DNA from: Rhizobiaceae bacterium
GTDB lineage: Bacteria > Pseudomonadota > Alphaproteobacteria > Rhizobiales > Rhizobiaceae
NCBI GenBank assembly: GCA_017644005.1
Contig: JAEPMJ010000003.1
Coordinates: 555,233 to 619,232, forward strand
Length of the DNA stretch: 64,000 bases
Reading direction: 5' to 3'
The notes under the pieces were generated by a model. The model did no database searches. It had not been told where the DNA came from and was given only the letters and a program-made list of their open reading frames with translations. Position numbers and translations under genes: made by a program. This document shows positions 52,327 through 62,952 of this stretch, piece after piece (within the stretch, counting starts at the first letter, position 1; every line of letters begins with the position of its first letter).

Positions 52327-54552
52327 TTATCCGTTCACCCGCTTGGCGTCCGATACGCTCGCATGCTCCTTCAGCTGTGACAGAAGCCGGTTGAGCTGCT
52401 TCAGGTCCCAGACCTCGAGGTCGATGATCATCTCAGTGAAATCGGGGGCGGTTCGCACCATGGAGAGCATGTGAATGTTGGCATCGTTGGCGGCGATCAC
52501 CTGAGCAATATTGGCGAGCGAGCCCGGCTCGTTGATTGCCGTCACTGTCACCCGCGCGGGAAACCGCTCCTTGGTGTCCTCATCGATATCCCAGCGCACG
52601 TCGATCCAGCGGTCGGGCTGATCGTCATAAGCGGTCAGCGACGGAGACTGGATCGGGTAGATCGTGATGCCCGACCCCGGCTGCAAAATACCGATAATGC
52701 GGTCGCCTGGCACGGCACCCTCCGGTGCAAAGCGGACAGGCAGATCGCCTGTGACGCCGCGAATCGGCACAGCATCGCCCTGCTTTTGCGCCTGCTTTCG
52801 GGATTTGCGTGACGAACGGCCCGGTATCTGGAACAGCATGCCGGCGGCATTTCGCATGTTGAACCAGCCCTCTTCCTTCGGCGGGTGCGTGACCCGTTCG
52901 TCCTTGAAGTCGGGGAACACGGCCTTCATCACATCCGGTGAAGACAATTCGCCACGGCCGACCGACGCCAGCACGTCCTCCACCTCCTTGCGCGCCAGGC
53001 GATGGAGCGCCGGCTTCAGCGCATCCTTGGTGAAGGACTTGCCGGCGCGCTCGAAAGCACGCTCCAGGATGCGAGTGCCGAGGCCGGAATATTGCTTGCG
53101 GATCGCATTGCGCGTCGCACGGCGAATTGCGGAGCGCGCCTTGCCGGTGACGACGACGTTTTCCCAGGCCGCAGGCGGTACTTGCGCCTTGGAGCGGATG
53201 ATCTCGACCTCATCGCCGTTCTTCAACTCCGTCACCAGCGGCATGATGCGGCCGTTCACCTTGCAGCCGACGCAGGTGTCGCCGACATCGGTATGAACCG
53301 CATAGGCGAAGTCGATCGGCGTCGCACCGCGTGGCAGAGGTATGATCATGCCCTTGGGGGTGAAGCAGAACACCTGATCCTGGAACAGCTCCAGCTTGGT
53401 GTTTTCGAGGAAGTCCTCCGGATTGTCTCCCACCGAAAGGGCTTCGATGGTGCGCCGCAGCCAGCCATAGGCGTTGGTGTCTCGCGAAATTGCATGGCTG
53501 CCGCCGTTCGTCCCCTCCGGCAGATCCTTGTAAAGCGCATGCGCGGCGACACCGTATTCGGCGACGCGATGCATTTCATGCGTCCTTATCTGCAGTTCCA
53601 CGCGCTGGCGCGAAGGGCCGACAATCGTAGTGTGGATCGACTGGTAGTCATTCTGCTTCGGGGTCGAAATGTAATCCTTGAAGCGGCCGGGCACCATGGA
53701 CCAGGTGCTGTGGATCGCACCCAGAGCCCGGTAACAGTCGGGCACGTTGTCGACGATCACGCGAAAGCCAAAGATGTCGGAGAGCTGTTCGAACGATAGT
53801 CCCTTGGTTTCCATCTTGCGGAATACCGACCACGGTTTCTTGCGCCGGCTCTTCACCACCGCATCGATCCTGCTCTTCTCGAACAGGTCGGTGAGCGCGA
53901 CCTCAATGGCTGAGATGACGTTCTTGCTGCTTTCGGTGATCTCGGCGAGGCGCTCGATAACCGCGGCATATGCATCCGGGTTGATGTGGCCGAAGGCAAG
54001 CTCCTCCAGTTCCTCGCGCATGTCCTGCATGCCCATCCGGCCGGCTAGCGGCGCATATATTTCCATCGTCTCTTCGGCGATGCGCTGTCGCTTCGAAGGC
54101 GGCACATGATCGAGCGTGCGCATGTTGTGAAGACGGTCGGCAAGCTTGACCAGAAGCACGCGCACATCGTCTGAGATGGCCAGCAGCAGCTTGCGCAGAT
54201 TTTCCGCCTGCTCGGCCTTTTTCGACACAAGGTCGATTTTCTTGAGTTTGGTCAGACCCTCGACAAGCCGCCCCATATCGGGGCCGAATAGCTCGTCGAT
54301 CTCCTGCCTTGTGGCCGTGGTGTCCTCGATCGTGTCATGCAGCAGCGCCACGGCGATTGTCGCTTCGTCGGCATGCATGTCGGTCAGGATCGCCGCAACT
54401 TCGAGAGGGTGCGAAAAATAGGGATCGCCGGACGCCCGCCTCTGCCGGCCGTGCTTCTGCATGGCATAGATGTAGGCCTTGTTGAGCAGAGCCTCATTAA
54501 CGTCGGGCTTGTAGCGTTGAACGCGCTCGACAAGCTCATACTGACGCATCAT
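52327..54552 (-). CDS. rsh: bifunctional (p)ppGpp synthetase/hydrolase (Rsh)
   Basis: 741 residues. The hydrolase HD site is intact (YFSHPLEVAAIL with H48, LLHDTIEDT with H72-D73), so the protein can degrade (p)ppGpp. The synthetase region contains KDYISTPKQNDYQSIHTTIV. A TGS domain (FCFTPKGMIIPLPRGATPID) and a C-terminal ACT domain follow. It sets the stringent-response alarmone level and is probably the main such enzyme in this organism. The rpoZ gene, with its own terminator, is directly upstream. Confidence 0.95.
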   Translation of the reverse strand: MMRQYELVERVQRYKPDVNEALLNKAYIYAMQKHGRQRRASGDPYFSHPLEVAAILTDMHADEATIAVALLHDTIEDTTATRQEIDELFGPDMGRLVEGLTKLKKIDLVSKKAEQAENLRKLLLAISDDVRVLLVKLADRLHNMRTLDHVPPSKRQRIAEETMEIYAPLAGRMGMQDMREELEELAFGHINPDAYAAVIERLAEITESSKNVISAIEVALTDLFEKSRIDAVVKSRRKKPWSVFRKMETKGLSFEQLSDIFGFRVIVDNVPDCYRALGAIHSTWSMVPGRFKDYISTPKQNDYQSIHTTIVGPSRQRVELQIRTHEMHRVAEYGVAAHALYKDLPEGTNGGSHAISRDTNAYGWLRRTIEALSVGDNPEDFLENTKLELFQDQVFCFTPKGMIIPLPRGATPIDFAYAVHTDVGDTCVGCKVNGRIMPLVTELKNGDEVEIIRSKAQVPPAAWENVVVTGKARSAIRRATRNAIRKQYSGLGTRILERAFERAGKSFTKDALKPALHRLARKEVEDVLASVGRGELSSPDVMKAVFPDFKDERVTHPPKEEGWFNMRNAAGMLFQIPGRSSRKSRKQAQKQGDAVPIRGVTGDLPVRFAPEGAVPGDRIIGILQPGSGITIYPIQSPSLTAYDDQPDRWIDVRWDIDEDTKERFPARVTVTAINEPGSLANIAQVIAANDANIHMLSMVRTAPDFTEMIIDLEVWDLKQLNRLLSQLKEHASVSDAKRVNG

Positions 54553-54620
54553 CGGCAGCTACTCCGGCTCTCATCCTGCTTCGAGATGGCTGCGGACGTG
54601 GAAGGCCCGGCATGCAGGGC

Positions 54621-54659
54621 AAAACGAAACATGCGCCGCGGACGCCCGCGACGCATGTT
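54621..54659 (-). terminator. Rho-independent terminator after rpoZ
   Basis: On the minus strand AACATGCG (54659-54652) pairs with CGCATGTT (54635-54628), and inside it CGCGG/CCGCG extends the stem across one mismatch with a four-base loop. The stem is followed by TCGTTTTG. It lies between rpoZ and rsh, so rsh probably has its own promoter or is partly uncoupled from rpoZ. Confidence 0.65.
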
Positions 54660-54723
54660 CAAAATAGCGCTGATTGCTTGCCCAAGAAAAGGGGCGCGTT
54701 GTCTCTGTCCGGCGATAACCGGC

Positions 54724-55119
54724 TCAGAAATCGTCGCTTTTTTCCGGTGGCACCAGCCCTTCGATGCCGGCGAGCAGATCTTCCTCGCTCATCCGGTCGA
54801 AAGTGATGGCTTCTTCCGGCGCATCAGGCGTGTCGGCGACCTCGGATGCTTCGGCGGTGAGTGCGGGCTGATCGGCCTCGGGCTCATCGACCTCAACATG
54901 CTTCTGCAGCGAGTGGATCAGGTCTTCCTTGAGGTCGCCGGGCGACAGGGTCTCATCGGCGATTTCACGCAGTGCCACGACAGGATTCTTGTCATTGTCG
55001 CGATCAATGGTAATCGGCTGCCCCTGCGAGATCTGGCGCGCGCGGTGTCCAGCCAGAAGGACGAGTTCAAAACGGTTATCAACCTTGTCGATGCAATCTT
55101 CGACAGTAACGCGGGCCAT
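54724..55119 (-). CDS. rpoZ: RNA polymerase omega subunit
   Basis: 131 residues. The family core is [20 protein letters not shown], followed by [20 protein letters not shown] and [12 protein letters not shown]. Omega helps fold the beta-prime subunit and takes part in ppGpp binding. The C-terminal acidic extension (about 75-131) is usual in alphaproteobacteria, where omega is longer than the 91 residues of E. coli. The rsh gene lies downstream past a terminator. Confidence 0.95.
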   Translation of the reverse strand: MARVTVEDCIDKVDNRFELVLLAGHRARQISQGQPITIDRDNDKNPVVALREIADETLSPGDLKEDLIHSLQKHVEVDEPEADQPALTAEASEVADTPDAPEEAITFDRMSEEDLLAGIEGLVPPEKSDDF

Positions 55120-55371
55120 GAGGCGCCCCCTTCGTTCAATCGGATTTTTCCGGAGATTTGCGGCTCAATATCGCGAAGCGTTCCAGATTTCAAGCAATCA
55201 CGCACAGGTGCGGCGGTTTTACGGCACCCATACACGGCCGAACCACGCTAACGTGACTGGCGACGCCCTTCAAAACGCCCAAGCTACACGCTAACTGATA
55301 TCCATATGCCAGGTGGGTTTTCCTCCGGCTGCGGCGTTTTGCATTGAGTCTTTTCATAGAGGGATATTGCC

Positions 55372-55956
55372 ATGTTCGATCCGCGTGAAAAAATCGCTCT
55401 GTTCATCGACGGTGCCAATCTATACGCCACCTCCCGTTCGCTCGGTTTCGACATCGACTACCGTAAGCTTTTGGAAGCATTCGGGAAAAAGGGTTATCTG
55501 CTGCGCGCATACTATTACACCGCACTTGTGGAAGATCAGGAATACTCCTCGATCCGGCCGCTGATCGACTGGCTGGACTACAATGGCTACCGGGTGGTGA
55601 CGAAACCGGCGAAGGAATTCACCGACTCCACCGGCAGGCGCAAGATCAAAGGGAACATGGACATCGAACTGGCGATCGACGCGTTCGAACTGGCCGATGT
55701 CGTCGATCATTATGTGATCTTTTCCGGCGATGGCGATTTCCGGACCCTGGTGGAAGCATTGCAGCGGCGCGGACGCAAGGTGAGCATCATTTCCACGATG
55801 AGTTCGCAGCCGCCGATGATTTCAGATGATCTGCGCCGGCAGGCCGACCAGTTCATCGATCTGGTGTCGCTCAAGGACGAGATCGGCCGCGATCCATCCG
55901 AGCGGCCGCCACGCCGGACCGAGCCCGACGAGGACCTCGAAGACGACGAATATTGA
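55372..55956 (+). CDS. NYN-domain (LabA/PIN-like) protein
   Basis: 194 residues. PIN-like fold with acidic metal-binding motifs: IALFIDGANLYATSRSLGFD (about 8-27), NMDIELAIDAFELADVVDHY and VIFSGDGDFRTLVEAL. NYN proteins are predicted RNases. The acidic C-terminus (about 170-194) is disordered. It is divergent from rpoZ and two bases from the next gene's possible TTG start, an arrangement conserved in rhizobia. The exact RNA target is unknown. Confidence 0.9.
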   Translation: MFDPREKIALFIDGANLYATSRSLGFDIDYRKLLEAFGKKGYLLRAYYYTALVEDQEYSSIRPLIDWLDYNGYRVVTKPAKEFTDSTGRRKIKGNMDIELAIDAFELADVVDHYVIFSGDGDFRTLVEALQRRGRKVSIISTMSSQPPMISDDLRRQADQFIDLVSLKDEIGRDPSERPPRRTEPDEDLEDDEY

Positions 55957-55970
55957 GGTCATCCGCGGCA

Positions 55971-56618
55971 ATGACGGCCTTCGAACCTCCTCGCGATTGC
56001 GAACGGTGCCCTCGCCTGCACGGCTTCATCTCCGCCTGGCGGGAAAAAGAACCCGCCTGGTTCAATGCGCCGGTGCCGACACTGCTGCCGGAAGGCGGCG
56101 CAGAGAGTGTTCGGCTGTTGATCGTCGGACTGGCGCCGGGCCTGCGCGGCGCCAACCGCACCGGACGCCCCTTCACCGGCGACTATGCGGGCGACCTGCT
56201 CTACGCAACGCTCGGCACATACGGCTTCGCGGACGGGACCTACCAGGCACGCCCGGACGACGATCTAAGGCTTGTGGGAACGGCGATCACCAATGCGGTG
56301 CGCTGCGTTCCGCCGCAGAACAAGCCGACCGGCGGGGAGATTGCCACCTGCCGGCAGTTTCTCACCCCGACAATCGAGCGCTTCGGGAATCTGACGGCAA
56401 TTCTGGCGCTTGGCACGATAGCGCATCAATCCGTCGTCCGGGCGCTGGGCGAACGCGTTGCTGCGTTCAAGTTCGGCCACGGCTCGCAGCATCGAGTTGG
56501 CGGGCTCACCCTCTTCGGGAGCTATCACTGCTCGCGCTACAACACCAATACGGGCAGGCTGACCGAGGAGATGTTCGCAGACATATTCTCCGAAATACGA
56601 CGGTTTATCGACAATTAG
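55971..56618 (+). CDS. family 5 uracil-DNA glycosylase (UDGb), Fe-S cluster containing
   Basis: 215 residues from the ATG; a TTG at 55953 that overlaps the upstream stop is possible. The Fe-S ligands are the Cys of RDCERCPRL, AVRCVPP and IATCRQF. The active-site loop is GLAPGLRGANRTGRPFTGD, the UDGb form with Ala rather than a catalytic Asp, and the DNA-binding loop is GSYHCSRYNTNTGRLT. It removes uracil and related deaminated bases from DNA. Coupled to the NYN gene. Confidence 0.9.
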   Translation: MTAFEPPRDCERCPRLHGFISAWREKEPAWFNAPVPTLLPEGGAESVRLLIVGLAPGLRGANRTGRPFTGDYAGDLLYATLGTYGFADGTYQARPDDDLRLVGTAITNAVRCVPPQNKPTGGEIATCRQFLTPTIERFGNLTAILALGTIAHQSVVRALGERVAAFKFGHGSQHRVGGLTLFGSYHCSRYNTNTGRLTEEMFADIFSEIRRFIDN

Positions 56619-56686
56619 GCGCGCGTAGTCCTGATATGAGCTACCGGGTCCGGCGCAACGAACGCCGGTGAAAGGAAGAGTATCTC

Positions 56687-58240
56687 ATGTGCGGGTTCGT
56701 CTGCCTGTGGAACGTCGGCGACGAGGCGCTGGCGCGAAGCATGATCGAACGCCTGTCCCATCGCGGCCCGGATGCGGTGGCAGTGTCGCGGCTGCCGGGC
56801 AGCCCGGTTGTCATGGCGCATTGCCGACTGTCCATCATCGGACCGGAGGATGGCGCGCAACCGATTCATCAAAGCGACGACATGCTGGTCGTCAACGGCG
56901 AGATCTACAATCACGAGGACATTCGCGCCATCGTCGGGCCAAGTGCGTTCTCGACCGCCAGCGACAGCGAGACGATCCTGCATCTCTTCCGCACGGGCGC
57001 GTCGAAATGGATCCGCCAGATCGACGGTATGTTCGCCTTCGTTCTTGCGACCCGCGAGCGCATTGTCGCCGCCCGCGATCCGCTTGGCATCAAGCCCCTC
57101 TACATCGCGCGTCTCGGCGGCGGCCACGCCTTCGCGTCCGAGCTCAAGGCATTTGAGGGTATCGACGTCGACTCCGTCGAAGCGATCCCGCCGGGCACCT
57201 TGTTCGACAGCATGGATGGCTGGCGCCAATGGTACCGGCTGCCACAAGGTGCGGCGGAGGCCGAACCCGGCTTAGACATCGCGCGCACGTCGCGGGAATT
57301 GCGTTTCTTCCTGGAGGAAGCGGTTGCGAAATGGATGGTCGCCGATGTCGAGGTCGGCTCGTTTCTCTCCGGCGGACTCGACAGTTCCATCATTGCCGCG
57401 ATCGCGCAACGGCTGCGGCGCAAATCGGGGAAGAGCCCTCTCAGGACTTTTTCGGTCGGCACCGAAGGGTCACCCGACCTGCTGGCCGCGCGCGCGGTTG
57501 CGCGGCATATCGGCTCCGACCACAGGGAATACGCCTTCACCGCCGCCGACGTCGCCGCCAACCTGCCGCATGTCATCTATCATCTGGAAAGCGCCGACGT
57601 TGATCTGGTGCGCAGCGCAATTCCGACACTCTTTGCCGCGCGCCTCGCGCGTCGGGATGTCAAGGCCGTTTTGACAGGCGAAGGGGCGGACGAACTGTTC
57701 GCCGGCTACACTTATCACCATGATTATGCCGACCACCCGCGCGCGCTTGCCGACGAATTGACGCGCGCACTTGGAACGATGCACAACATCAACCTGCAGC
57801 GTGTCGACCGCGTGGCGATGGCTGAAAGCCTGGAGGCGCGCACGCCGTTTCTCGACCGCGACCTGATTGCATTCGCGCAGTCTATCCCGGCGACGCTCAA
57901 AATGCGGCGCACGGGCGAAAGGGAGGCCGAATCCACTGGTCCGACAACGGAAAAGTGGATTCTGCGCAAGGCATGTGCCGACCTTTTGCCGCATGCACTC
58001 ATCTGGCGAAAGAAGGCGCAGTTCGACGAGGGTTCGGGCACGGTGGACGCGCTCGGCACCGCGTTGCAGGGCATGACCGGCGCGACATCGCCGCTCGACC
58101 GACGATCGGAAGCCGAGCTCTACGAAATGATCCTGCGCAAGCAGTTCGAGAACCCGCAGCGCATTCTGGACAGCGCGGGCCGTTGGGAAGCCGGGCGCGT
58201 GGCCGCCGGCACGGACAGGCTGGTTCAGGGCGCGGCATAG
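56687..58240 (+). CDS. asnB: asparagine synthase (glutamine-hydrolysing) family protein
   Basis: 517 residues. The N-terminal class II glutaminase starts with nucleophile C2 (MCGFVCLWNV), then SHRGPDAVAV and VVNGEIYNHEDIRAI. The synthetase domain has the PP-loop SFLSGGLDSSIIAAIAQRL (about 223-241) and the GEGADELFAGYTYHH motif. It makes asparagine from aspartate with glutamine and ATP; related proteins amidate other carboxylates. It is shorter than E. coli AsnB (554). It is inserted between UDG and smpB, which otherwise form a conserved block. Likely a true asparagine synthase, but specificity is unproven. Confidence 0.88.
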   Translation: MCGFVCLWNVGDEALARSMIERLSHRGPDAVAVSRLPGSPVVMAHCRLSIIGPEDGAQPIHQSDDMLVVNGEIYNHEDIRAIVGPSAFSTASDSETILHLFRTGASKWIRQIDGMFAFVLATRERIVAARDPLGIKPLYIARLGGGHAFASELKAFEGIDVDSVEAIPPGTLFDSMDGWRQWYRLPQGAAEAEPGLDIARTSRELRFFLEEAVAKWMVADVEVGSFLSGGLDSSIIAAIAQRLRRKSGKSPLRTFSVGTEGSPDLLAARAVARHIGSDHREYAFTAADVAANLPHVIYHLESADVDLVRSAIPTLFAARLARRDVKAVLTGEGADELFAGYTYHHDYADHPRALADELTRALGTMHNINLQRVDRVAMAESLEARTPFLDRDLIAFAQSIPATLKMRRTGEREAESTGPTTEKWILRKACADLLPHALIWRKKAQFDEGSGTVDALGTALQGMTGATSPLDRRSEAELYEMILRKQFENPQRILDSAGRWEAGRVAAGTDRLVQGAA

Positions 58241-58269
58241 GACCAGCGGCTCGCAGACTGCCGCGCGCG

Positions 58270-58743
58270 CTAGCCGCGTTCCTTGAGCAGCCGGCTTTTT
58301 TCGCGTGCCCAGTCGCGCTTCTTCTCGGTTTCGCGCTTGTCGTGAAGTTTTTTGCCGCGCGCCAGGCCGAGCAGCAGTTTGGCGCGGCCGCGATCGTTGA
58401 AGTAGATCTTGAGTGGCACCATGGTCATGCCCTCGCGATCGACCGATTGCGATAGCTTGGCCATTTCCTTCTTGTTCAACAACAGCTTGCGCCGCCGCCG
58501 CGGCTCGTGATTGAACCGGTTGCCCTGCAGATATTCCGGCAGGTAGGAGTTGATCAGCCAAATTTCGCCGTCTTCGGACGAGGCGTAACTCTCCTGGATG
58601 TTCGCCTGCCCTTCGCGCAGCGATTTCACCTCGGTGCCGGTCAGAACAAGACCGGCCTCAAAGGTATCGAGCACGTCATAGGAAAAGCGCGCCTTGCGGT
58701 TTTCGGCGACGGCACGTGTTTTCTTGTTTGTATCCCTGGACAT
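58270..58743 (-). CDS. smpB: SsrA-binding protein SmpB
   Basis: 157 residues. It has the family motifs [38 protein letters not shown] and [20 protein letters not shown]. SmpB delivers tmRNA to stalled ribosomes. The C-terminal tail is basic, as needed for decoding-centre binding. No tmRNA gene is visible in the window. dapA lies directly upstream, on the same strand. Confidence 0.96.
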   Translation of the reverse strand: MSRDTNKKTRAVAENRKARFSYDVLDTFEAGLVLTGTEVKSLREGQANIQESYASSEDGEIWLINSYLPEYLQGNRFNHEPRRRRKLLLNKKEMAKLSQSVDREGMTMVPLKIYFNDRGRAKLLLGLARGKKLHDKRETEKKRDWAREKSRLLKERG

Positions 58744-58767
58744 GATGTTAGCGGCGGTCGGATCCGA

Positions 58768-59658
58768 TCAGTTCAGGAGGCCGGCATGCTGCATTGCCGC
58801 GTCGATCTGCGCTTCGGTCGACTTTTCGATCGTGACCAGCGGCGAGCGGACGACGTTGCTGCAGCGGCCAAGCTTCGACAGGGCGTATTTTGCTCCGCAC
58901 AGGCCGGGTTCGATGAATATTGCCTTGTGCAGCGGCATCAGCCGGTCCTGGAGCTCAAGCGCCCTTGCGCTGTCGCCGGTGAGCGTTGCCTCCTGAAACT
59001 CCGCGCAGAGCCGCGGCGCGACATTGGAGGTAACCGAAATGCAGCCGACACCGCCATGCGCGTTGAAGCCGAGCGCCGAAGCGTCCTCACCGGACAGCTG
59101 GATGAAGTCATTGCCGCAGGTCAGGCGCTGCTCCGACACGCGCTCCACCTTGCCGGTAGCGTCCTTCACGCCGACGATGTTGTCGAATTCACGCGCAAGC
59201 CGACCCATCGTTTCGGGGCTCATGTCGATCACCGAGCGCGGCGGAATATTGTAGATGACGATGGGCAGGTTCGTGGCGCGGGCAATTGCCGAAAAATGCG
59301 CGTAAAGACCCCGCTGGGTCGGCTTGTTGTAATAGGGCGTGACCACCAGCACTGCATCCGCCCCAGCTTTCTCGGCGTGGAGCGCAAGATCGATTGCCTC
59401 GGTGGTGTTGTTGGAGCCGGCACCGGCAATGACCGGCACGCGGCCGGCAGCGACTTCCACACACAGTTCAACGACACGTTTGTGCTCGGCGTGAGAAAGC
59501 GTCGGCGATTCGCCCGTGGTTCCCACCGGAACAAGGCCCTTCGTGCCTTCGGCGATCTGCCATTCGACGAAGCCGGCGAAGGTTTTTTCGTCGAGGCTCC
59601 CGTCACTTGCGAACGGTGTCACCAACGCGGTGTTCGAACCTCTCAGCGTGATAGCCAT
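58768..59658 (-). CDS. dapA: 4-hydroxy-tetrahydrodipicolinate synthase
   Basis: 296 residues from the ATG of [20 protein letters not shown]; the very long upstream frame is non-coding. The Schiff-base lysine is K165 in [10 protein letters not shown], Tyr136 lies in [10 protein letters not shown], and the pyruvate loop is [11 protein letters not shown]. It condenses pyruvate with aspartate semialdehyde, the first committed step to lysine and diaminopimelate. smpB follows 24 bases downstream. Confidence 0.96.
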   Translation of the reverse strand: MAITLRGSNTALVTPFASDGSLDEKTFAGFVEWQIAEGTKGLVPVGTTGESPTLSHAEHKRVVELCVEVAAGRVPVIAGAGSNNTTEAIDLALHAEKAGADAVLVVTPYYNKPTQRGLYAHFSAIARATNLPIVIYNIPPRSVIDMSPETMGRLAREFDNIVGVKDATGKVERVSEQRLTCGNDFIQLSGEDASALGFNAHGGVGCISVTSNVAPRLCAEFQEATLTGDSARALELQDRLMPLHKAIFIEPGLCGAKYALSKLGRCSNVVRSPLVTIEKSTEAQIDAAMQHAGLLN

Positions 59659-59877
59659 ATCTTCCAAAACCTTCTTTACATTCTCGCATGCGAATTCGAC
59701 CGAAACTGCCGAACAGCAAGGCGGCGCACCATAGTCCTGACACCCTTTGCGGGCAAGCATTTGGCAGTGCCGAATGGTGGACCACAGACAGACTGACCGC
59801 TTATCGGGAGTTCGGGTCGCGGTCGCGCGCACATATGTGCAGACTTCGGAATTCCGCCCGGCGGTTGTAAACTCAAG

Positions 59878-61941
59878 ATGATGAATTTGAAGACCATGCC
59901 GCAATACCGCAGACAGGTGACGATTGCCGCCCTGGCGCTTGGCGCGTCCCTTTCTGCCGCCGGTGCGAATACGGGCTTGCCCGTCACCGACATACCGCTG
60001 CCATTCTTCCGCGAAGACGCACAAGGCGACGCTGCAGCCATTCGCGAAATCATGGAGGACGCCACGGCCGGGGACTTCGTGCTTCTGAAGGCCGGGCTTG
60101 CGGCGCTGAAGCGCGGTGATGGCGCAGCCGCGATGCTGGCCCGTGACGGCATCCCGCACGGCGCGCTCGATCATGAAATCATGAGCTGGGCGCTGGCGCT
60201 CGGAGGCGTTGCACAATCGAGCTCCGAGTTGATCGACGTCATGCACGAGCTTGCGGGCTGGCCGGGCATGATCACACTGAGGCGGCATCTTGAGCGTGCG
60301 CTTTACGACGAGAACGCAGCCCCTCAAACGGTTATCGAAGCGTTGCGCGATATGCAGCCCGATACGCTGGAGGGCGTGACGATCCTGACACGCGCATATG
60401 TCGCCGCAGACATGGATGACGAAGCAGCGGCGGTAATCGGACCCTTCTGGCACCGTGCGCGACTGGAAGCCAGCCAGGAAGCAGCGCTGCTGCGGGAATT
60501 CGGCAAGCTGCTGACGCAAGCAGACCACCGCGCACGCATGGAGCAGATGCTGCATTACGACCGGGTGAGTTCGGCGCTGCGTGTTGCCGACAAAGCCGGA
60601 GCGCCGGAACTTGCCGAGGCCTGGGGCGCCGTCATTCGCAAGGAAAGCCGCGCAAAGAAGCTGCTGTCCCGGGTGCCACAATCGCAACGCGGCGCAGCCT
60701 ATGCATTTGCGCAGGCGCGCCGGCTGCGCTGGACCGGCCAATATGATCAAGCCGCCGCAGCAATATTGCGGGCGCCCGCCGATGCCGACGCCTATGTCGA
60801 CCCTGACGCCTGGTGGGCCGAACGCAGGGTGCTTTCGCGCGAACTGATCGATATCGGCAACGCGGAATCCGCCTACCGCGTGGCCGCAGCGCATATCGGC
60901 GGAACCCCGGCAACGGTGGCAGATGCCGAATTTCATGCAGGCTGGTATGCGCTTCAACGGCTGCGGGATGCGGAACTGGCCACCGGGCATTTCCGCGCCA
61001 TCACCGAACTTGCCGAAGGCCCGATATCGCTGGCGCGCGGCCACTATTGGCTGGGTCGGGCAACCGAAGCGGGAGCAAGCGCAGACGAGGCACGGGAACA
61101 CTTTGAGAAAGCGGCCCAATATCCGACCACGTTCTACGGCCAACTCGCAGCCGTGCGCGTCGGACTAACGCCGCCGCCGGCTGCCTACCCCACGCCCAGC
61201 GACGAGGAGCGACGCCGATTTGCCGCGCGCAGCGCCGTGCGGGCCATCGAGCGCATCGAAGCAGCCGGCTTTCCCGAACGTTCGGACGTGCTCTACCGCA
61301 ATCTCGCAGAAGAGCTCGACAGCGCCGGCGAGCTCGCCCTGCTGGCGCTGATGGCGGAGAAACGGAGCGACCACAATCTGGCGTTGCGTGTCGGCAAGAT
61401 CGCCGCCGCACGCGGCATCAATGTCGGCGCTCTGGCGCACCCGATCGGCGTGATCCCGGCAAGCGCAGACATTTCTGCTGCCGGTGAAGCGCTCGCCTAC
61501 GCGGTTGCCCGGCAGGAAAGCGAATTCAACGTTGCTGCCGTGTCGCCCGCCGGAGCGCGCGGGCTGCTGCAATTGCTGCCGCGCACCGCCCGGTCGATGG
61601 CGCGCCGTGCGGGGCTCAGTTATTCGCCCCGCCGCCTCACCTCAGATCCCGCCTATAACGCGACGCTCGGCGCAACCTTCCTCGGCGACCAGCTCAGCCG
61701 CTTCGGCGGTTCGTATGTCCTGACCTTGGCCGGATACAACGCCGGACCGGCGCGCGCGCAGCAATGGCTCACACGCTATGGCGACCCGCGCGGCAAGGAT
61801 ATCGATACGGTGGTCGACTGGATCGAGAGCATTCCCTTCACTGAAACGCGGAACTATGTTCAGCGCGTCATGGAGAGCTTCCAGGTTTACAAAATGAGGC
61901 TGGATGGCCGCCTCGACATCACGGACGATCTCGTCAGATAG
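59878..61941 (+). CDS. slt: soluble lytic murein transglycosylase
   Basis: 687 residues. A signal peptide (about 1-30, [15 protein letters not shown]) is followed by a long alpha-helical superhelix with repeated tetratricopeptide-like units (about 50-500). The C-terminal SLT domain (about 530-660) contains the catalytic Glu in [20 protein letters not shown] and the [18 protein letters not shown] motif. It cuts peptidoglycan glycan strands, making 1,6-anhydromuropeptides, in the periplasm. It is divergent from dapA and two bases ahead of the next gene. MMN or the Met of MPQYRR could be the start. Confidence 0.93.
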   Translation: MMNLKTMPQYRRQVTIAALALGASLSAAGANTGLPVTDIPLPFFREDAQGDAAAIREIMEDATAGDFVLLKAGLAALKRGDGAAAMLARDGIPHGALDHEIMSWALALGGVAQSSSELIDVMHELAGWPGMITLRRHLERALYDENAAPQTVIEALRDMQPDTLEGVTILTRAYVAADMDDEAAAVIGPFWHRARLEASQEAALLREFGKLLTQADHRARMEQMLHYDRVSSALRVADKAGAPELAEAWGAVIRKESRAKKLLSRVPQSQRGAAYAFAQARRLRWTGQYDQAAAAILRAPADADAYVDPDAWWAERRVLSRELIDIGNAESAYRVAAAHIGGTPATVADAEFHAGWYALQRLRDAELATGHFRAITELAEGPISLARGHYWLGRATEAGASADEAREHFEKAAQYPTTFYGQLAAVRVGLTPPPAAYPTPSDEERRRFAARSAVRAIERIEAAGFPERSDVLYRNLAEELDSAGELALLALMAEKRSDHNLALRVGKIAAARGINVGALAHPIGVIPASADISAAGEALAYAVARQESEFNVAAVSPAGARGLLQLLPRTARSMARRAGLSYSPRRLTSDPAYNATLGATFLGDQLSRFGGSYVLTLAGYNAGPARAQQWLTRYGDPRGKDIDTVVDWIESIPFTETRNYVQRVMESFQVYKMRLDGRLDITDDLVR

Positions 61942-61943
61942 CT

Positions 61944-62837
61944 ATGAGTAACGATTTCAACGACTTCTATTATACGTCCAGTGACGGGCTGAAACTCTAT
62001 GCCCGGATTTACGGCGCTGCGAACGACGGCGCGCTTCCGGTGGTTTGCCTGGCAGGGCTGACGCGCAACTCCGCCGATTTCCATGAACTCGCGATTCGCC
62101 TGGCGCGCGGCGCCACTCCACGCAAGGTGATCGCGTTCGACTATCGCGGCCGCGGGCGCTCGGCCTATGACAAGAACTGGAACAATTACGATCCGATCGT
62201 GGAGGCCGGCGACGTCATCGCCGGTCTGACGGCGCTGGGCATAGAACACGCCACTTTCATAGGTACGTCCAGAGGCGGGCTGATCACCTTCGTGCTTGCC
62301 GCCATGCGCCCGACCCTTCTCAAGGCAGTGATACTCAACGATATCGGGCCAGTCGTCGAAGGCGCCGGGCTGGCACAGATCCGCGCCTATCTGGAACGCG
62401 CACCCAGCCCTTCGACATTCGAAGAGGCGATTGCCATTCAAAGGGCGGCCCAGCAGGGCATTTTTACCGGCCTCAGCGATGCCGACTGGGAGCGGGTGGT
62501 GCGTGCATTGTACCGCGACGACGATGGCCGGCCGGTGCCGGATTTCGATCCGGCTCTGCTGAAAACGCTGAAAGGCGTCGATCTCAGCCAGGCCCTGCCG
62601 GAGTTCTGGCCGCAGTTTCAGGGTCTTTCAGCCGTGCCCGTGCTCGCTATCAGGGGCGAAAACTCAAAACTGCTTTCAGCCGGGACGCTGACCCAGATGA
62701 AGGCGCGCCACCCGGACCTCGAATCGATCACGGTTGCTGGTCAAGGCCATGCCCCGCTCCTGGAAACCGCGGGCCTGCCCGGGAAAATCGAAGGCTTCCT
62801 GAAGCGCAAAGCCACGGCGACGAAAAACGCGGCATAA
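61944..62837 (+). CDS. alpha/beta hydrolase
   Basis: 297 residues. Alpha/beta hydrolase fold: the oxyanion region follows PVVCLAGLTRNSADFHELAI, the nucleophile elbow is FIGTSRGGLITFVL (Ser about 110), and the catalytic His is in VAGQGHAPLLETAGLPGK. Substrate not predictable. It begins two bases after slt, so it is cotranscribed with it. A bidirectional terminator follows at 62894-62923. Confidence 0.9.
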   Translation: MSNDFNDFYYTSSDGLKLYARIYGAANDGALPVVCLAGLTRNSADFHELAIRLARGATPRKVIAFDYRGRGRSAYDKNWNNYDPIVEAGDVIAGLTALGIEHATFIGTSRGGLITFVLAAMRPTLLKAVILNDIGPVVEGAGLAQIRAYLERAPSPSTFEEAIAIQRAAQQGIFTGLSDADWERVVRALYRDDDGRPVPDFDPALLKTLKGVDLSQALPEFWPQFQGLSAVPVLAIRGENSKLLSAGTLTQMKARHPDLESITVAGQGHAPLLETAGLPGKIEGFLKRKATATKNAA

Positions 62838-62893
62838 GCCGCCCCGGCCGGCCAGCAAAGCGGACGCTGCGCTACCGGCTAACCGCAGACATG

Positions 62894-62923
62894 AAAAAAC
62901 CCGGCGGTTGCCCGCCGGGTTTT
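62894..62923. terminator. bidirectional Rho-independent terminator between hydrolase and porin
   Basis: CCCGGCGG (62900-62907) and CCGCCGGG (62912-62919) form an eight-base-pair stem with a TTGC loop, flanked by A-run (62894-62899) and TTTT (62920-62923). The A-rich side becomes a U tail on the minus strand, so it serves both the plus-strand hydrolase gene and the minus-strand porin gene. Confidence 0.92.
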
Positions 62924-62952
62924 CTGTTCCAGCGAATGCTGGAAACTGATCC

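Noticed and set aside
58507..59796. 429-residue plus-strand frame opposite smpB and dapA
   Set aside because: Crosses two conserved minus-strand genes and their gap; no domain seen.
58768..61143. 791-residue minus-strand frame including dapA
   Set aside because: The first 495 codons are antisense to slt; DapA is complete from 59658.
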